In this document: piece after piece, positions 46,149 to 55,444 of the stretch
How the letters are laid out: every line of letters starts with the position of its first letter
How positions within the stretch are numbered: position 1 is the first letter of the stretch
Source of the DNA: Icerya purchasi
Taxonomy: Eukaryota > Arthropoda > Insecta > Hemiptera > Monophlebidae
NCBI GenBank assembly: GCA_039619475.1
Contig: CM077115.1
Span: 478,776,400 to 478,840,399 of the forward strand
Direction of reading: 5' to 3'
DNA length: 64,000 bases
The notes under the pieces: model-generated
The model's input: only the letters and a program-made list of their open reading frames with translations
Database searches by the model: none
What the model was told of the DNA's origin: nothing
Translations under genes and position numbers: made by a program

Positions 46149-46489
46149 TTTAAGGTAATAACCTAGTTCTTAGAACACTAGGCTTCCGTTACGGAAGTCT
46201 CTCAGGTTCGATCCCGGGCGACCAGAGAAATTATTATTACGCAAAATTAAATTAATTACTCGCTAATAGTCATGTGGAAGGCAATGACAAATCACGTAGC
46301 ATATGCGAGCTAGTTAGAAGACATACATAGGGTGTATATGGATAAATCAAAAAATTATCAATTCCGAGTGTACACATTCGTACTGTATAAAAACAATTGC
46401 CTAGTACACTATGCCTAAGTTTGTACAGTTGAAATGTACGAATAGGAAGTCGCCGACCCTCAGGAATTAAGTAATGTTTTAAGGTAATA
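46149..46489 (+). mobile_element. tRNA-headed SINE, copy 3, with 12-bp target duplication
   Basis: TTTAAGGTAATA flanks the element exactly (46149-46160 and 46478-46489). The head begins at 46161 with ACCTAGTTCTTAGA, so box A is slightly truncated, and contains a perfect box B, GGTTCGATCCC, at 46205-46215. The body has CATGTGGAAGGCAATG and ends with GTACGAATAGGAAGTCGCCG, then a short tail. The exact duplication shows mobilisation by target-primed reverse transcription. Confidence 0.88.
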
Positions 46490-46592
46490 CAAGTGTAATA
46501 ACATTTCGTTAAAATACAAAAATATTTCGTGACACGAATCACTTTTTTCCTCTGCAGACACTAAAATTTGATTTACTAACTATCCATTGCGT

Positions 46593-46810
46593 ATTAATTA
46601 CAACGTAATTCTTAGGCTGGACCCCTGCAGAAAAAATGTCTCAATGTCCCAAACAATGTCCCAATTTTATGTAACGTTTGTTATATTTTAATTTTTACGG
46701 ACTTCAAAACAAAAAGGAGGTTATACGTTCATCGCGTGTTTTTTTTCCCTATATTCGTTCGCGCATAACTCATGTTTTCATAGACACCAATTTTACTGAT
46801 TTTTTGTTCA
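46593..46810 (+). mobile_element. (TA)n-flanked repeat family, copy C (partial)
   Basis: Opens with ATTACAACGTAATTCTTAGG like copy D, continues with short AATGTCCCAA units and TTTTATGTAACGTTTGTTAT, then has the variant GACTTCAAAACAAAAAGGAG block shared with copy B. The 3' half is lost, and the piggyBac remnant follows about 140 bp later. Confidence 0.65.
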
Positions 46811-46949
46811 TTAGAAAGAGTACAATTCAACTACCATGTGAGTAATGATGAAAATCGGTGAACATAAATTGAGTATTCGTCAAAAAACCAGAAAAATTTT
46901 TTGTCCCTTTGGATAATTTTTATTTCTTATTATTTTTTAGCCCAATAAT

Positions 46950-48002
46950 GAAAATAAAAAACGAGTTGATTTGAATTTATCGAAAAAAAGTGCGCGAAAA
47001 AATCAAAAAAAGAGCCGAAAGCAAATTGGTCAAAAAATAACCCTATTTATACTTTTAACGAAGAAGATAATTTGTCCGGTGAAAATCTTGAAAGCATTTT
47101 AAATATTTTAGGAAATATGAATTTGAAATTTCCGAAGAATTTTTAACTCCCGAATTTTACGAATTCATAAGAAATGAAACAGAAAGATATGCAAAAGAGT
47201 GTAAAAACAAGCCAGAATTTTTAGTTACAGTTGATGATCTGAAGAGTTTTATTGGTTTTTTGATTTTCTCCGGCTACCACACTTTATCTCGTGAATGAAA
47301 TCCGTGGCAAAAAATGGTACTGGCCAATCTTTACAAGAGTTATTGATATGGCTGTCGTAAATACTTATATTCTGTTCAGTTTAACAAATTGCGAAAAGAA
47401 AAGTATAAAAGACATCCGAAGATATATTGCTGTTGCGTACCTCAAACGAGGAACACATTCTACAAAAAGCATTCGAAGACCTCCGATGAAGTCATTTAGA
47501 TCAAAAGTGACAGACCCTATGCGTTTGGATAGAAAAGACCATGTTATAGGTAAAAGACAAAAGCAAAAAAGACGCCAATTTCAGAAATGTGAGGTCTTAG
47601 GTTTTGTACAAAATGCAATGTAACGCTTTGTTTGAAATGTTTTCCGTTATATCGCACTTAATTATTGCAAATTTTCTCTATAAAAATGTAACTATGTAAG
47701 TTTAGATCAGTAAAATAAGATTTTTTCTTTGAAATCTCTTTAATTGTTTTTAATTTTACAAAAATTTCATTTTTTTTTACTAAATTCGCTAATTTTTAAA
47801 CATAAATTCAGAGGAAAGTTATTTGCTTTTTTATTGCCAGTAGCGCCCAGCGATCTATTTATAGATCACCTATTATCTCAACAGGTAATTACAGTAAATT
47901 AATAAAACTTCAGAATTACTCTATTTATGATGCATAAAATGTAATTTAAAAATATGTTTCAAAAATTCTCATTTTAAAATAGCTTGGGCGTTAAGGGATT
48001 AA
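46950..48002 (+). pseudogene. Internally deleted piggyBac-type transposase and element right end
   Basis: Plus-strand frames read EFYEFIRNETERYAKECKNK and LVTVDDLKSFIGFLIFSGYH (the N-terminal piggyBac domain, near 47155-47285), a stop, then directly RGKKWYWPIFTRVIDMAVVN (47306), the C-terminal domain, and, after a frameshift, FCTKCNVTLCLKCFPLYRT (near 47604-47660), the terminal zinc-binding tail. The central region with the catalytic aspartates is missing, so the protein is dead. Downstream CTTGGGCGTTAAGGGA abuts TTAA at 47999-48002; piggyBac elements insert at TTAA and often end in CCCTTAACGC-like inverted repeats. The left end was not found. Confidence 0.78.
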
Positions 48003-48775
48003 GGAAAGAATCTGGGAACGACGCCGAGAAGAAATGGATTGATTCCGAGGCTGTATGAAGATAGTGAGAAAGACAATTAGAGATAGAATGTCCGAGGTAG
48101 AAAAATCGATGCAAAAGGGGCCGATGATAGCCCCCAACGAGCTAAATTTCTTTTTTGGTTTTTAATTTTTCATAAAAGATTCGTGTCACATCTAATGCGG
48201 ACGTTGGTGTAAACCAACGTAATTATTGTTTTGAATTTTATCGTTTACCGTGCGTTTGTTACGGAAATGGACAAAAGATTGTCCGCGTTTGTCGTGTGAG
48301 ACAAAATCGGATAAACGTTGCCGGTTTGTTGTGCGGTAATTTGGTTCTTATCAGCGTTTTCAATAATACCTGCGTGTCGTGTGTTGATGTGTTAGTGCGT
48401 ACATTGTACGCTTTGTTGTTTAAAAAGGCGAAGGCGACAAAGCGATAAGTTTTAGTATAACATTTCATATTTATTATAGTGGTTTTCTTTTCTCTTTCTA
48501 GCGCTGTAGATGGGACAGCGTGCATTTTATTTATTTATTTTTGAAGTGAAAACTTCTTTAGGCGCGCTGAGCACTTTTTTTTTGTAGGTATTGAATGAGA
48601 CTGAGGTGAAACGCTCAGCTATGTAACGCTCGTTCCGGTAAAGTCAGCTCTCCGTTCGGGTAAAGTCGGCTCTCGTCGACTGAGGGAGTGAGAGAAGAAT
48701 ATAGTCAACGCGTCACTGCTATACTCGCTCGGCGACCATTACATATCGCAACATCACGGTATATGCCTTACCAAT
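48003..48775. other. Non-coding stretch
   Basis: A plus-strand phrase RIWERRREEMD...RKTIRDRMSEVEKSMQ at 48005-48115 is charged and possibly gag-like but unassigned. The rest shows no gene. A two-copy repeat is listed separately. Confidence 0.35.
48629..48674. repeat. Two-copy 22-bp tandem repeat
   Basis: CGTTCCGGTAAAGTCAGCTC and CGTTCGGGTAAAGTCGGCTC follow each other directly, each ended by TC. Confidence 0.8.
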
Positions 48776-48786
48776 ACGTTTTATTT

Positions 48787-48859
48787 ACTGATATTATAAG
48801 TTATGTATTTTTAAACCTTAAATTACGTTACAAAGTTATAGTTTTAAATATTACTCGGA
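48787..48859 (+). repeat. Left 73-bp arm of the Penelope-like element
   Basis: Identical over all 73 bases to the reverse complement of 49607-49679. It starts ACTGATATTATAAG and ends TATTACTCGGA. Confidence 0.95.
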
Positions 48860-49245
48860 ATAACTCTAAACTCAGAAAATAATAATAATGATACCATATA
48901 CAAAAAACCAGGTATATATTTATTAAGATGTAATAATTGTAATAAAGTTTACATAGGACAAACAAAAAGGAATTTCAAAACTAGATATAAAGAACATGTA
49001 TACGCAATTAAATATAAGTATCTTGATAAATCAACATTTGCTGATCATATAATACAACAAAACCATACAATAACTTACAATATACAAACAGACATGCTAA
49101 TTTTAAAAATAGTTACAGATAATAAACTCTTAAATACAGCTGAAGAATATTACATTAATAAATACAAAGATAAAATATTAAATATACAGCAAACAATACA
49201 GCAAAACACATTATATAATATAAAACTTTATGAAAACCAAAAATA
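48860..49245 (+). CDS. GIY-YIG endonuclease domain, 3' part of a Penelope-like ORF
   Basis: A frame with no stop from the left repeat arm to the TAA at 49243-49245, about 120 codons, lacking an ATG start because the reverse transcriptase part upstream is missing. It reads TIYKKPGIYLLRCNNCNKVY, then IGQTKRNFKTRYKEHVYAIK, FADHIIQQNH and LLNTAEEYYINKYKDKILN. The GIY...YIG pair, the Arg in the KTRYKEH helix, the His of ADHIIQQNH and the Glu of TAEEYYI are the conserved and catalytic positions of the family. In these elements the nuclease nicks target DNA for insertion. A two-cysteine RCNNC linker before KVYIG is typical of Penelope-like members. The preserved frame suggests little time since insertion. 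Confidence 0.85.
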
Positions 49246-49456
49246 AAATATTAATAGTTTTATACGAATTCATACACATCATTTAATTATATTGTTCCAT
49301 ATTATTCAATTGTAACTATATATTTACTTTATTATATTCAATTCATTATTATTTATTAAATTTAAAAATTTTATATTACATAGACCAACAATTATAATAT
49401 ATCGATCTATATCTTTAATAATGACCAAACATGTAAATAAATAATACAACAAAATT

Positions 49457-49497
49457 CAGTCCATGAATATGTCAAGTAGACGAAACCGGTAGGACGG
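49457..49497 (+). ncRNA. Hammerhead-ribozyme-like fold in the Penelope-like element
   Basis: Stem I pairs GTCC (49459-49462) with GGAC (49492-49495). Stem II is GTC (49471-49473), loop AAGTA, GAC (49479-49481). GAAAC follows at 49482-49486, then a two-base loop CG and GTA, which gives the ultra-short stem III and a GUA cleavage triplet at 49489-49491. This is the minimal layout known from Penelope-like elements. The other conserved strand, normally CTGATGA, reads CATGAATA here, so self-cleavage is doubtful. Confidence 0.5.
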
Positions 49498-49606
49498 ATT
49501 TTTATATATATTTTTTGTGAATAATAATGTCTGTAACTTTTATTTTAAGTAATAATTTAATATAAATAAATGTTGTATGTTTTAACGAATTAAAAGGTAC
49601 TTTGTG

Positions 49607-49679
49607 TCCGAGTAATATTTAAAACTATAACTTTGTAACGTAATTTAAGGTTTAAAAATACATAACTTATAATATCAGT
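49607..49679 (-). repeat. Right 73-bp arm of the Penelope-like element
   Basis: Exact reverse complement of 48787-48859. It is followed by the 33-bp tail. Confidence 0.95.
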
Positions 49680-49841
49680 GAAACAAACGTTTACAGGAAG
49701 AAATAATACATAACGTTTTATTTAATTAAATACGTTGTTTATTCAAAATTATATGCGTGTGTAAATATGTAAATGTGACATAATTCGTTGTGTGTATATA
49801 ATAAATAATATAATTAGCAAATAATTATTTTCAGTTTTTAA

Positions 49842-49898
<57 letters not shown>
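49842..49898. repeat. (TA)n microsatellite
   Basis: Uninterrupted TA run of nearly 60 bases between the Penelope-like element and the R1-type LINE. Confidence 0.95.
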
Positions 49899-49900
<2 letters not shown>

Positions 49901-49925
49901 CAATAATAACATATGTAAATTTGTA

Positions 49926-51475
49926 TCACTCGCCGATTTAAATGCGAGATATTCACTCTGGGGTAAATTTAACAATTCAAGAGGTAAAGAATTATATAGT
50001 TTAATACGTTATTTTGAATTAGATATATATTAAATATTAAAGATAAATATACTTTCAAAAGAAACAAACAATGTAGTACAATTGATCTAACGCTAATAAC
50101 AACATTATACAAGTAATAAAAAACTGGAAAGCATCTCGCGAAATAAATTATAGTGATCATTTTTAGATAATGTTTGAATTGCAAATTAATAATGAATATA
50201 AGAAATACAAAAATTGATTATGCTAAATGTAAATATCACTAAATTTAATCATATAATAGATTTAAATGTAACCTGTAATTCAATAAATGATACAGATAAA
50301 TGGTTAGATCAATTTCAAGAATATGTAAATATAGAGTAATACAAAATTCTAATAAAGTAATAACGGAAGGGGCAGTTTATTGGTGGAACCCTACATTACA
50401 GAGATTAAAATATTCAGTTAATAACTTATATAAGAAATATAGAAATTGTAAAAATTTAAATTTAAAAGCAAATCATTATAAGAACTATAAGAATAAGTAC
50501 AATTTCAAGAAATATAAATTTATGATAAAACAGGCAAAATTGCAAGCTTGGAAGAACCTACTAAATGATAAAGCAGTTTTTGGATTGAAATATAAGATTT
50601 TTCCTTGTTTGCATGGGCGTCGCCACCGGGGGGCGCCCCCCCCCCATGGAGCCTTGAAATTTTTTAATCAACAGGCCATGATGAGTATTCATAGGCGCGT
50701 AATTATAAACAATTTGCCAGAAACCCACGAAAATTATGTTTTAATTAAGATTTTATTCTTGTTTAATAAATTATTAATCTTTTACAACTTATAAATTTGA
50801 TTTTTCCTATACCCTCTTTCTATCATCTTACCCTGCCGTGGCTCATCGGCTGGCGACGCCCTTGTTGGTAAGAAAAGTGATCACGAAAAAACAAAAATTT
50901 ATTAAGTAGAACATTATATTTGAATTCTAAACATAAAAAAAAAAAACGTAACAAAATCCGGGGAGTAAAGAATAAGTTAAATTAATTATTGATAATCTTA
51001 AGAATAACGTAGCTTGTGGATTAGATAAAATATCAAATGGATTTCTGAAAAATTTTTAATAGAAAATACCCGGAAGTGATTACAAACATAATTAATTTAC
51101 TATTTCAATATGAACACTATCCACAAAAATGGAAAATAGCAAAGACAGTAATATTACCGAAAATGAAAAAAAAATTTTAAATTATCTAGTTCTTATAGAG
51201 CAATTTCACTTTTATCAAATTACAGTAAAATTGATGAAAAGTGTATATTGAATAGATTAAAAAAAACTTTATTCAACAGCATAAGGTAATTAACAAAGAC
51301 CAGTAGGGCGCTTTGCCGGGGTAATCGACAGAATTGGAAATATGGAATATACATTAAAAATGATAACTTATTATAAAAGCAATTCCTATTCGAGTTGCCT
51401 AATGACACTAGAAACATAGCGACGGCTTTCGATAGTCTTGATCTAAATAGTTTAATAAAATTATTAAAGGATTAT
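49926..51475 (+). pseudogene. Decayed R1-type LINE ORF2 (endonuclease and reverse transcriptase)
   Basis: Plus-strand frames read LADLNARYSLWGKFNNSRGK (49929), NNVVQL and STIDLTL-like pieces and a SDH-like segment near 50150: the second half of an APE endonuclease, in which the DLNA...W, N.RG and SDH motifs hold catalytic and DNA-contact residues. A linker with YWWNPTLQRLKYSVNNLYKK (50384) follows, then reverse transcriptase pieces GLDKISNGFLKNF (51014), HYPQKWKIAKTVILPKMKKK and YRAISLLSNYSKIDEKCILN (51196), and near 51425 TAFDSLDLNSL. A 247-bp MITE sits in the linker. Stops and frameshifts are frequent, and the copy ends against an unrelated minus-strand fragment at 51.4 kb. Confidence 0.7.
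50604..50868. mobile_element. Small MITE with GGGCGTCGCCA inverted ends
   Basis: GGGCGTCGCCA at 50615-50625 is exactly inverted at 50851-50861 (247 bp). CTTGTTTG (50604-50611) and CTTGTTGG (50860-50867) flank it with one difference, compatible with an 8-bp target duplication. The left end is followed by a G/C-run rich stretch (50627-50645). The element interrupts the R1-type LINE linker, so it is younger than that LINE. It contains no transposase. Confidence 0.6.
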
Positions 51476-51870
51476 TAATAAATACTGCGCATTTCTTAAA
51501 CGATGTTTTCATCTTGTTCGATATGTGTAATCTTGATAATAAGCTTTTTACTTCTTCATTTGTGAATCCGAAATATTCGCTAAAACTATTAATATCTCTC
51601 GTAAATGTATGATTTATGATATTATCTGTCCCTAAGAAAAACGACCGTCCTGTACTTAAACAGGAATTTAATAATCCACGACCAACATATTCATTGCCAT
51701 CCAATAGGTTAGTTATATAGTTCGTAGGATTATATCATTAATATCTTTGATATCATTTCCAGCCTTAAAAATCGCATTTTTTTATGGCTGCGTCATATTC
51801 ATCAATTAGTACTCTTTTTTGAAATTTTCCGTGAAACGCCATTGTTAAGAACCGGAAAAAAAAGCACATT
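51408..51870 (-). pseudogene. Decayed AAA-ATPase-like domain (PF09820 type)
   Basis: On the minus strand a Walker-B-like block VLIDEYDAAI lies at 51812-51783. A frameshift in an A-run leads to AGNDIKDINDIILRTI, and a second to the 98-codon frame starting at 51704: LLDGNEYVGRGLLNSCLSTG, NIINHTF and FSEYFGFTNEEVKSLLSRL (51586-51534), then VFINNPLIILLNYL. The order LIDEYD, lK.NE.V.RGLL, FSEYFGFTEEEV, YNPxSIxNxL is that of the AAA-ATPase-like family that usually precedes a PD-(D/E)XK nuclease. The Walker A part and the nuclease are missing. The family is common in bacteria, including intracellular symbionts, and also occurs in some invertebrate genomes. The assignment is from memory of motifs. 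Confidence 0.6.
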
Positions 51871-51874
51871 TTAT

Positions 51875-52185
51875 CTTACATAATTTCATATTCCTGCTCC
51901 TGTCGAAATAACGCTGTAGTGTAGTAGTTTGCACCGTTTCGCTTATTTGGTTCATAGTAATAAATACTTATTATGCACCGAACGTGAAAAAGTTTTCTAG
52001 GATTTTGGATTCGAATTCCCCAAAATTGAAGGAAAGCAGCTATTAGAAATTGTTGTTGTCCTTACACATAGTACGGCCGGAAGTTCTGTCAGTACTTTAA
52101 ACGCGAATTACGACATAACAGAGTAACGGAGACTCAATGAAAATTATATTTGCGAAAAGTAGATGAAAAAAGCCTAAAAACTACA
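51875..52185. other. Non-coding stretch
   Basis: Between the AAA-ATPase-like fragment and the mariner-type pseudogene. No Walker A motif or other domain could be read on either strand. Confidence 0.35.
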
Positions 52186-52189
52186 TACA

Positions 52190-53240
52190 AATTATTCAAA
52201 ATGTCCGCCTTCAGCAGCGACATATTTACGAAGACTTCGTGGTCATTCGTCTATGGGGAATTACGAATCGTGTCCAATGGAAAATTCTTTACAGTTTTCC
52301 TGATATAGATTTCTCGAGTGCGTCGACATTTCGATGACTTTTCGTGCATGCTACCGCTTCTATCTTTTGCCAGAGAGAGTAATCTAACGGATTTAAGTCG
52401 AGGCTACCACTGGCCAGTCTTCTGCTCTGATAAAGTCGGGAACATTATGCTGAAGCCAAGTTTGGGTCATCTTCGCTTTGTGAGATGGCGCAGAATCTTG
52501 CTAAAAAAAAATCCAGCGGCATCCCTCAAACATCTTCTTATTCAAAGGTTTAACAGCCGCGTTCAACATTTTTTGGTACACAAGCGCGGAGGTTTTAACG
52601 CTAGCCTCGCAAAAGTGAATGTCTGTGAAACCTTTCATCCAATTCAACCATACCATGACTTGAGCCGGATGATACCCGCGTTGAACGAAAATTACTTTAT
52701 CCGGTGCTTCGATAGACGACTTAGCATATATACGGTGTGTCGTCACTTTGTTTATTAAACGACTCTTCTCTTCCAGTAAATCATGTTTTCATCTGTGAAC
52801 AGGATATCGCGATAAGTACCACTGCCGTACAAATTCCGAGCTCGAACGCGTTTAATTTCTTTTAATTTCGCCGCCGTCAACAGGTGTCGAACGTATCATC
52901 GTTTATATGCGCAAAGACCTGCATCTTCGTTCAGAATGCGCCATACGGTATGAAGATCTATCTCTCGAGATAGGACTGTTTGCTTCCGCACAGGATATTA
53001 TCCTTGCACGAAACGTGTTCACCGCTTGTTTCGTTCGTACAGGACACGGACGGTTTGAGCCGATCATCGGGTGTGTTTAATTTCCATCGTTGCAATTGCA
53101 CGAAACACAAACCTTTCACATTGATACACCGAGCGATTTCGAGGTTCTATGAATCTTCGTTGATTGTCATACTGCGATAATACGATTATCGCAACGCTTT
53201 TTTCATAAATGGCCCACTGTGACAAACTCGCTTCATACAA
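52190..53240 (-). pseudogene. Mariner-type transposase pseudogene
   Basis: The minus strand reads, N to C: LSREIDLHTVWRILNEDAGL and CAYKR near 52990-52900 (helix-turn-helix end), RDILFTDENMIYWKRR near 52815-52775 with the first catalytic aspartate, HRIYAKSSIEAPDKVIFVQR and GYHPAQVMVWLNWMKGFTDI (52740-52620), HFCEASVKTSALVYQK, AVKPLNKKMFEG and RWIFF. The following QQDSAPxH block, with the second aspartate, is damaged; MTQTWLQHNVPDFI and EDWPV follow in another frame near 52470-52400. Third acidic residue lost. The 81-codon open frame at 52501-52746 is the longest intact part. It sits next to the AAA-ATPase-like fragment. Confidence 0.75.
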
Positions 53241-53244
53241 GCAG

Positions 53245-53655
53245 TCTGCCGACCCTTTGCCGTGCTTACTGAATACTAATCTCCTATACACTACAGTTAG
53301 GCAGTGTTATTACCATTTCTCTACACTCAAAACTTCCGTTTTTTTCACGCATTCAAATTTTACTGACAGAACTTATGACCGTACTATGTATATGTTTAAG
53401 AATACCTTAAGCGTTCCATTAATCTTATAGTTTCTTGTAAAAATCTTGTAGTTTATGGTTTCTCTGAATGGTATTATAGATCCGTTTTTTCTTAATTGTA
53501 TTTCAAGAAAACCGATATATCCATACTCACTGCTTTGACGGAGCGCTGATGTAATAATTCTTTGAAAATATTCTGCTCCTGCCAAGGTGTTTTTTATAGG
53601 TTGACGGCTCTTGAATCGTTTTTCTAGAGTTTTCTTTTCCAGATTATTCTCTCGA
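53245..53655. other. Non-coding stretch
   Basis: No recognised gene. Short opposed frames at 53209-53430 and 53373-53585 have no known motifs. Confidence 0.35.
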
Positions 53656-53658
53656 AAT

Positions 53659-53659
<1 letters not shown>

Positions 53660-53696
<37 letters not shown>
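53660..53696. repeat. (TA)n microsatellite
   Basis: Pure TA run of about 37 bases. Confidence 0.95.
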
Positions 53697-53698
<2 letters not shown>

Positions 53699-53967
53699 AG
53701 GCACGATAATCTTAATTCAGTTCAGTTCTGCGCTGACATTCAGTCGAGCGACATCGAATTGACGAAGACGCGAAAACGCCGAGTCATCGGTAAATCTTTA
53801 GTTTGTACGTGTTTGCGATTGCGAAAGTTTTTTTTTTTTTTTGTGTTTTTAATTTGTGTTTTTGTTGTTCGTTTCTATTTAATAAATTTATTTCGTACTA
53901 AACCGTGTGTTTTGATTCAAGCAACCTACATAGATCAACCAGTTGTCGATTTTTTTCGGTAACAACC
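53697..53967 (+). other. Possible partial LTR
   Basis: The segment has an arthropod-initiator-like TCAGTT at 53717, an AATAAA signal near 53879, and ends ...CGGTAACA, which mirrors the TGTTACC at the start of the LTR-like segment at 57539. The 5' part is missing or replaced by TA microsatellite. No flanking duplication or internal retrotransposon sequence was found, so this is tentative. Confidence 0.25.
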
Positions 53968-53993
53968 CCACGTCCATATTTTTTTCTTCGGTT

Positions 53994-54028
53994 GACGTTT
54001 CAAATAGTAGTGCTCTATTCATCATCAG
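53994..54028 (-). ncRNA. Second hammerhead-like motif (Penelope-type debris)
   Basis: On the minus strand CTGATGA is followed by TGAATAG, a 7-base loop, CTATTT and GAAACGTC. The conserved strands CTGATGA and GAAA are intact and the stem between them has six pairs, one of them G-U. Stem III would have no loop, so the fold is incomplete. Such motifs are found in terminal repeats of Penelope-like elements. Confidence 0.4.
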
Positions 54029-54289
54029 AACCATAAATGAAAACAACCAAGGGAAAACTAGTCCTTAAATAGATAAGCCAACATCACATCCGACCTTCTG
54101 ATTGGCTAATGTTATTTCTACTGTTTATTAGGCCGATAACTGTTCAGTTTAAAATTAAAAGTCAAGTGGACTAATAAGGAAATAAAAATGGAAAGGCATC
54201 GCTATCGGATGTGGGATGTATGCTGCGATGATCACATAGATTAATGGAAAAAAAACATTTTCAATCAAGCGAACAAAACAACGGAAATG

Positions 54290-55440
54290 CCGTCTATTGA
54301 CTCCATTCTAGTTTTATGAAAAATTCAACTGCCTACAAATGCGCGGAGTACAGGCTTATCAGTTTAACAAGCCATGTTCTTAAAATATGTCTAAAGGTAA
54401 CAGGCATGGAAGAATTTATAACAACTGTAATAAAAAAATTTCTAACTTATAGATTGTTTTTTGAGATGAGTTAGATACTACGGAAGCATTGTTCGGCCAT
54501 AATATTTCGGTCAGAGATGTATAAAAGAAAGATTTCTCTGTATGCTTTCTTGATTAAGATTATAAAGATTTCGAAAATAATGGCAACATTATACTAGAAG
54601 TAACTGACACCGGTAGCAACGGAATTATCGATTATATGAGTACAAATAAAGGGGTGCAACAGAAATGTTGCTTGTTGCCGACCGTTTTTCAACATCTACA
54701 CGGAGGACTGCCTAGAGAGAAAGTTCTAGGCCAAGGAATTAAGGTAAATGGCACTTTGATAAACAATCTGAGATGTGTAGACGATTTGGAAATAGTAGCA
54801 GGCAGCAAGGAGCAATTACAGTCTATTAGATAAAATAGTTGTTGAGATTGAACTGAGAATACATATTTGAAGTAAAATGGAAAGCATACAACCGACTATA
54901 AAAATATATACACAAATATGATTGAAATAGTATGTAAATTATACAGAAACTGAAATATTTCCGCTGCCATATAACAAAAAACATAGATCCAGATATAGAA
55001 ATTAAAGCTGAAAAATCGAGAGGCGAGAATAACACTTTCAAAATATATACGATTCTTCTTCAGTAATAAAAGTCGTAGTCTAAATCTTCGGTGTATAGTG
55101 ATAACACTCAGTGCTTCTCTACGCGATGAAAGCCTAAAGAAAATGACCAACTCTAAAAGTCTTTGAAATGTTACCGTTTCGAAAAATCTTAAAACTACCA
55201 CATGTCGATCACATATCGAACAAAGACGTCCTGAAACGAATAGATCAAAACCGAAATCCGATTACAATTGTAAAAAAGAATAAAACAGCTAACTTAGGAC
55301 ATACCATGCGTAATAAGAAATACATGCGCTACAGATAATACTGGAAGAGAGTCATAGAGGAAAAATGTGGATACGCGGAGAAATGCGTTCGGGCTCTAGT
55401 CTACAATTTTAGGATTAAACTTTTGTCTCTTGAAATTTGT
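54290..55440 (+). pseudogene. Old, decayed RTE-clade LINE
   Basis: Reading across frames gives, in RTE ORF2 order, YKCAEYRLISLTSHVLKICL (54340), a TTEALFGHNISVRDV piece (54480), FLIK/DYKDFE near 54560, KGVQQKCCLLPTVFQHLHGG (54650), GQGIKVNGTLINNLRCVDDL (54731) where CVDD replaces the catalytic YADD, EIVAGSKEQLQSI, and near 55210 HISNKDVLKRIDQNRNP and TANLGHTMRNKKY, the C-terminal block. Nearly every segment lies in another frame and stops are frequent, so this is the oldest RTE copy in the window. No clear 3' tail or target duplication was found. Confidence 0.7.
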
Positions 55441-55444
55441 ATTT

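Larger units (their letters stand above)
48776..49723 (+). mobile_element. Penelope-like element with inverted terminal repeats, tail and target duplication
   Basis: The unit spans 48787-49712. Its outermost parts, 48787-48859 and 49607-49679, are perfect reverse complements over 73 bases. Inside lie an open GIY-YIG endonuclease frame and a hammerhead-like fold. After the right arm come 33 extra bases (49680-49712). ACGTTTTATTT flanks the whole unit on both sides (48776-48786 and 49713-49723). Penelope-like elements are known for terminal repeats that may be inverted, a short extra tail next to one repeat, variable target duplications and a C-terminal GIY-YIG nuclease. All of these are present here. 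The reverse transcriptase is absent, so this is a truncated copy, and the perfect repeats suggest a recent insertion. Confidence 0.85.

Noticed and set aside
51412..51475. Plus-strand TAFDSLDLNSL and minus-strand VFINNPLIILLNYL both claim these bases
   Set aside because: Only one can be original coding sequence; I kept both parent features but do not claim which one owns the overlap.
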